A DNA stretch of 64,000 nt from positions 1 through 64,000 of the forward strand of contig NZ_FUWX01000006.1 in assembly GCF_900167275.1 (NCBI RefSeq). Reading direction: 5' to 3'. The notes beneath the pieces are model-generated. The model was not told the origin of the DNA and made no database searches. It saw nothing but the letters and a program-made list of their open reading frames with translations. Position numbers and translations under genes: made by a program. The first letter of the stretch is position 1. Every line of letters starts with the position of its first letter. Origin of the DNA: Cetobacterium ceti (GTDB lineage Bacteria > Fusobacteriota > Fusobacteriia > Fusobacteriales > Fusobacteriaceae). This document shows, piece after piece, positions 62,681 to 64,000 of the stretch.

Positions 62681-63508
62681 ATGGCAAACTGTAATACATG
62701 TCCTTCACATTCAACTTGTTCTAAAGAATCAAGCAGTTGTGGGATTGTAAATAACCCTGCTAATAAAATAAAAAGAGTTATTGGAGTTATGAGTGGAAAG
62801 GGTGGAGTTGGTAAATCAACAGTTTCAACTCTTATAGCAAAGGAACTTAATGAAAAAGGGTTTAAAGTAGGAATAATGGATGCGGATATAACTGGACCAA
62901 GTATTCCTAGATTATTAGGATTAAGCGGAAAAAGAGCTTCAGGAAAAGGAAAGGATATTTTTCCAGTAGAAACTGAAGATGGAATTAAAGTTATTTCTTT
63001 AAATTTATTAGTTGAAAATGAAAATGACCCAGTTTTATGGAGAGGACCAATTGTTGGTAGAGCAGTAAAACAATTTTGGGAAGATGTAATCTGGGGAGAG
63101 CTAGATTACTTAATTATAGATATGCCACCAGGAACAGGAGATGTAGCTTTAACTGTAATGCAATCTATTCCTTTAAGTGGAATAGTAATGGTTTCTATAC
63201 CTCAAGATATGATTTCTATGATAGTTGCAAAAGCTGTAAAAATGGCAAATCAAATGGATATAGAAGTTTTAGGTGTAGTGGAAAACATGAGTTATGTTGT
63301 GTGTCCAGGGTGTGAAACTAAAATAAAATTATTTGATGGAGCTTCTACAGAGGAGTTTTTAAAAGAAAATAATTTAACTCTTTTAGGGGAATTACCAATG
63401 GTTTCAAGTATTTGTAATTTATCAGTAGAGGGATATGATAAAAACAAAGAAGATATTAATAAGTTATTTGGACCAATAACTGATAATATTTTAAAAAAAT
63501 TTAATTAA
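62681..63508 (+). CDS. Mrp/NBP35-type Fe-S cluster carrier ATPase
   Basis: A 275-residue P-loop ATPase that carries or inserts Fe-S clusters. The deviant Walker A is GVMSGKGGVGKST (P-loop 39-47); IDMPPGTGDVAL and the inter-subunit cluster motif C208-PG-C211 are typical of Mrp. The N-terminus adds four cysteines (C4, C7, C13, C20), as in NBP35-like members. It is a single gene with its own promoter and terminator; AGGGAGGAAG precedes the start. Confidence 0.93.
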   Translation: MANCNTCPSHSTCSKESSSCGIVNNPANKIKRVIGVMSGKGGVGKSTVSTLIAKELNEKGFKVGIMDADITGPSIPRLLGLSGKRASGKGKDIFPVETEDGIKVISLNLLVENENDPVLWRGPIVGRAVKQFWEDVIWGELDYLIIDMPPGTGDVALTVMQSIPLSGIVMVSIPQDMISMIVAKAVKMANQMDIEVLGVVENMSYVVCPGCETKIKLFDGASTEEFLKENNLTLLGELPMVSSICNLSVEGYDKNKEDINKLFGPITDNILKKFN

Positions 63509-63522
63509 TATTAAAAATCTAA

Positions 63523-63549
63523 AGTCACCGAAATAGGTGGCTTTTTTTT
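63523..63549 (+). terminator. terminator of mrp gene
   Basis: AGTCACC and GGTGGCT pair around GAAATA, followed by seven T. Confidence 0.88.
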
Positions 63550-63568
63550 CATATAAAATTTATATGAA
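63548..63568. repeat. perfect AT-rich inverted repeat
   Basis: TTCATATAAA and TTTATATGAA are perfect arms around a single A, just upstream of the last promoter. The core ATATAAAATTTATAT also occurs within the repeat at 38377-38399. Confidence 0.5.
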
Positions 63569-63587
63569 AAAATATTTTCAAAAACAC

Positions 63588-63616
63588 TTGAAATTGATAA
63601 TTTTTTTTTGTAGAAT
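63588..63616 (+). promoter_or_regulatory. promoter of the aminotransferase gene
   Basis: TTGAAA (63588-63593), a 17-base spacer and TAGAAT (63611-63616). Confidence 0.65.
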
Positions 63617-63647
63617 AGGATAGAGAATAAAAAAAGGAGGAGTTTAT

Positions 63648-64000
63648 ATGTTAGGTAGAGGATCTGTAGGAAGAGAATTAGATGATAGAGTTTTTAAAAT
63701 TGCAGGAAAAGCGAAAAATGCCATTGAAAGATTTGGAAAAGAAAATGTTATCAATGGAACTATAGGTGCCCTTTATAATGAGGGAGAAAAATTAGTAAAC
63801 TTTCATACTGTAGTTGAAACTTATAAGAATTTACCTTCTGAGGATATTTTTGCCTATGCCTCTGGAATAACAGGAAGTGAAGAATATAAGGAAGCTGTAA
63901 AAAGAATTATTTTAGGAAGAGATTATAATAGCAAATTCCAAGGTCATTTTATGGAAGTGGTTGCTACAGCTGGTGGAACAGGAGCTATTAGAAATAGTTT
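63648..64000 (+). CDS. PLP-dependent class I/II aminotransferase (partial, 5' part)
   Basis: The frame is open to the window edge; about 117 residues are visible. It starts MLGRGSVGRELDDRVFKIAGKAKNAIERFG and continues with LVNFHTVVETYKNLP, FAYASGITGSEEYKEAV and the phosphate/PLP-contact region EVVATAGGTGAIRNS. This is the N-terminal part of an aspartate aminotransferase-like enzyme. AAGGAGGAG precedes the ATG. The catalytic lysine lies outside the window, so the substrate cannot be judged. Confidence 0.85.
   Translation, partial: MLGRGSVGRELDDRVFKIAGKAKNAIERFGKENVINGTIGALYNEGEKLVNFHTVVETYKNLPSEDIFAYASGITGSEEYKEAVKRIILGRDYNSKFQGHFMEVVATAGGTGAIRNS

Overview
The window reads as chromosomal DNA of an AT-rich, anaerobic, Gram-negative bacterium, most likely a member of the Fusobacteriota (Fusobacterium/Cetobacterium type). 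This assignment is an inference from gene content. ExbB/ExbD/TonB and C-terminal beta-barrel proteins ending in Phe show an outer membrane. The very AT-rich coding style, strong GGAGG ribosome sites, ECF transporters and the complete anaerobic (cobalt-early) B12 route are those of low-GC anaerobes. No phage, insertion sequence or CRISPR array was seen.

Layout. 1-260: the 3' end of a 23S rRNA gene and a 5S rRNA gene. 295-5296: an MscS channel, a small exporter operon, and an ECF vitamin-type transporter (UPF0397 S protein, fused double ATPase, T protein). 5423-17273: a glycan-use locus with an ABC sugar importer lacking its own ATPase, a cysteine-type sulfatase and a GH35 beta-galactosidase (neither with a signal peptide), a GntR/HutC regulator, and a leftward operon of sugar kinase, AgaS-type isomerase, class II tagatose-bisphosphate-type aldolase and PfkB kinase, plus a divergent LacX-type mutarotase. 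I read it as uptake of a sulfated galactoside followed by desulfation, galactoside cleavage and amino-sugar/tagatose catabolism in the cytoplasm. A perfect 18-bp palindrome sits just downstream of a consensus promoter at the divergent junction. 17336-17659: four tRNA genes (Leu, Met, Trp, Pro; minus strand).

17715-31636: a YihY membrane protein; a regulator / DUF3100 / small membrane protein / M20 amidohydrolase module; a DUF2141 protein; a UshA-type nucleotidase; YibE/F; a PHP phosphatase, MalY-type lyase, unknown protein and dicarboxylate symporter run; and a MATE exporter. 31778-36965: an exported FMN-binding protein beside an exported TSCPD-domain protein, then exbB-exbD-tonB and two outer-membrane barrel proteins. 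36998-46194: GltS, a DprA-like protein, an amidohydrolase, PepF, a second MATE exporter, a flavin reductase-like protein and GlpK.

46343-61118: one 18-gene cobalamin operon behind a consensus promoter and a cobalamin riboswitch, in the order cbiM-N-Q-O-P-B-cobD-cbiX-A-C-D-E-T-L-F-G-H-J. The genes are packed with overlaps. Together they cover cobalt uptake, cobalt insertion (by a half-length CbiX), the corrin ring methylations and contraction, a,c-diamide and cobyric acid formation, and the aminopropanol arm. The adenosyltransferase and the nucleotide-loop genes are not in the window. 61230-64000: a thioesterase and glutamate racemase operon with a leader terminator, an Mrp-type Fe-S carrier ATPase, and the 5' part of an aminotransferase cut by the window edge.
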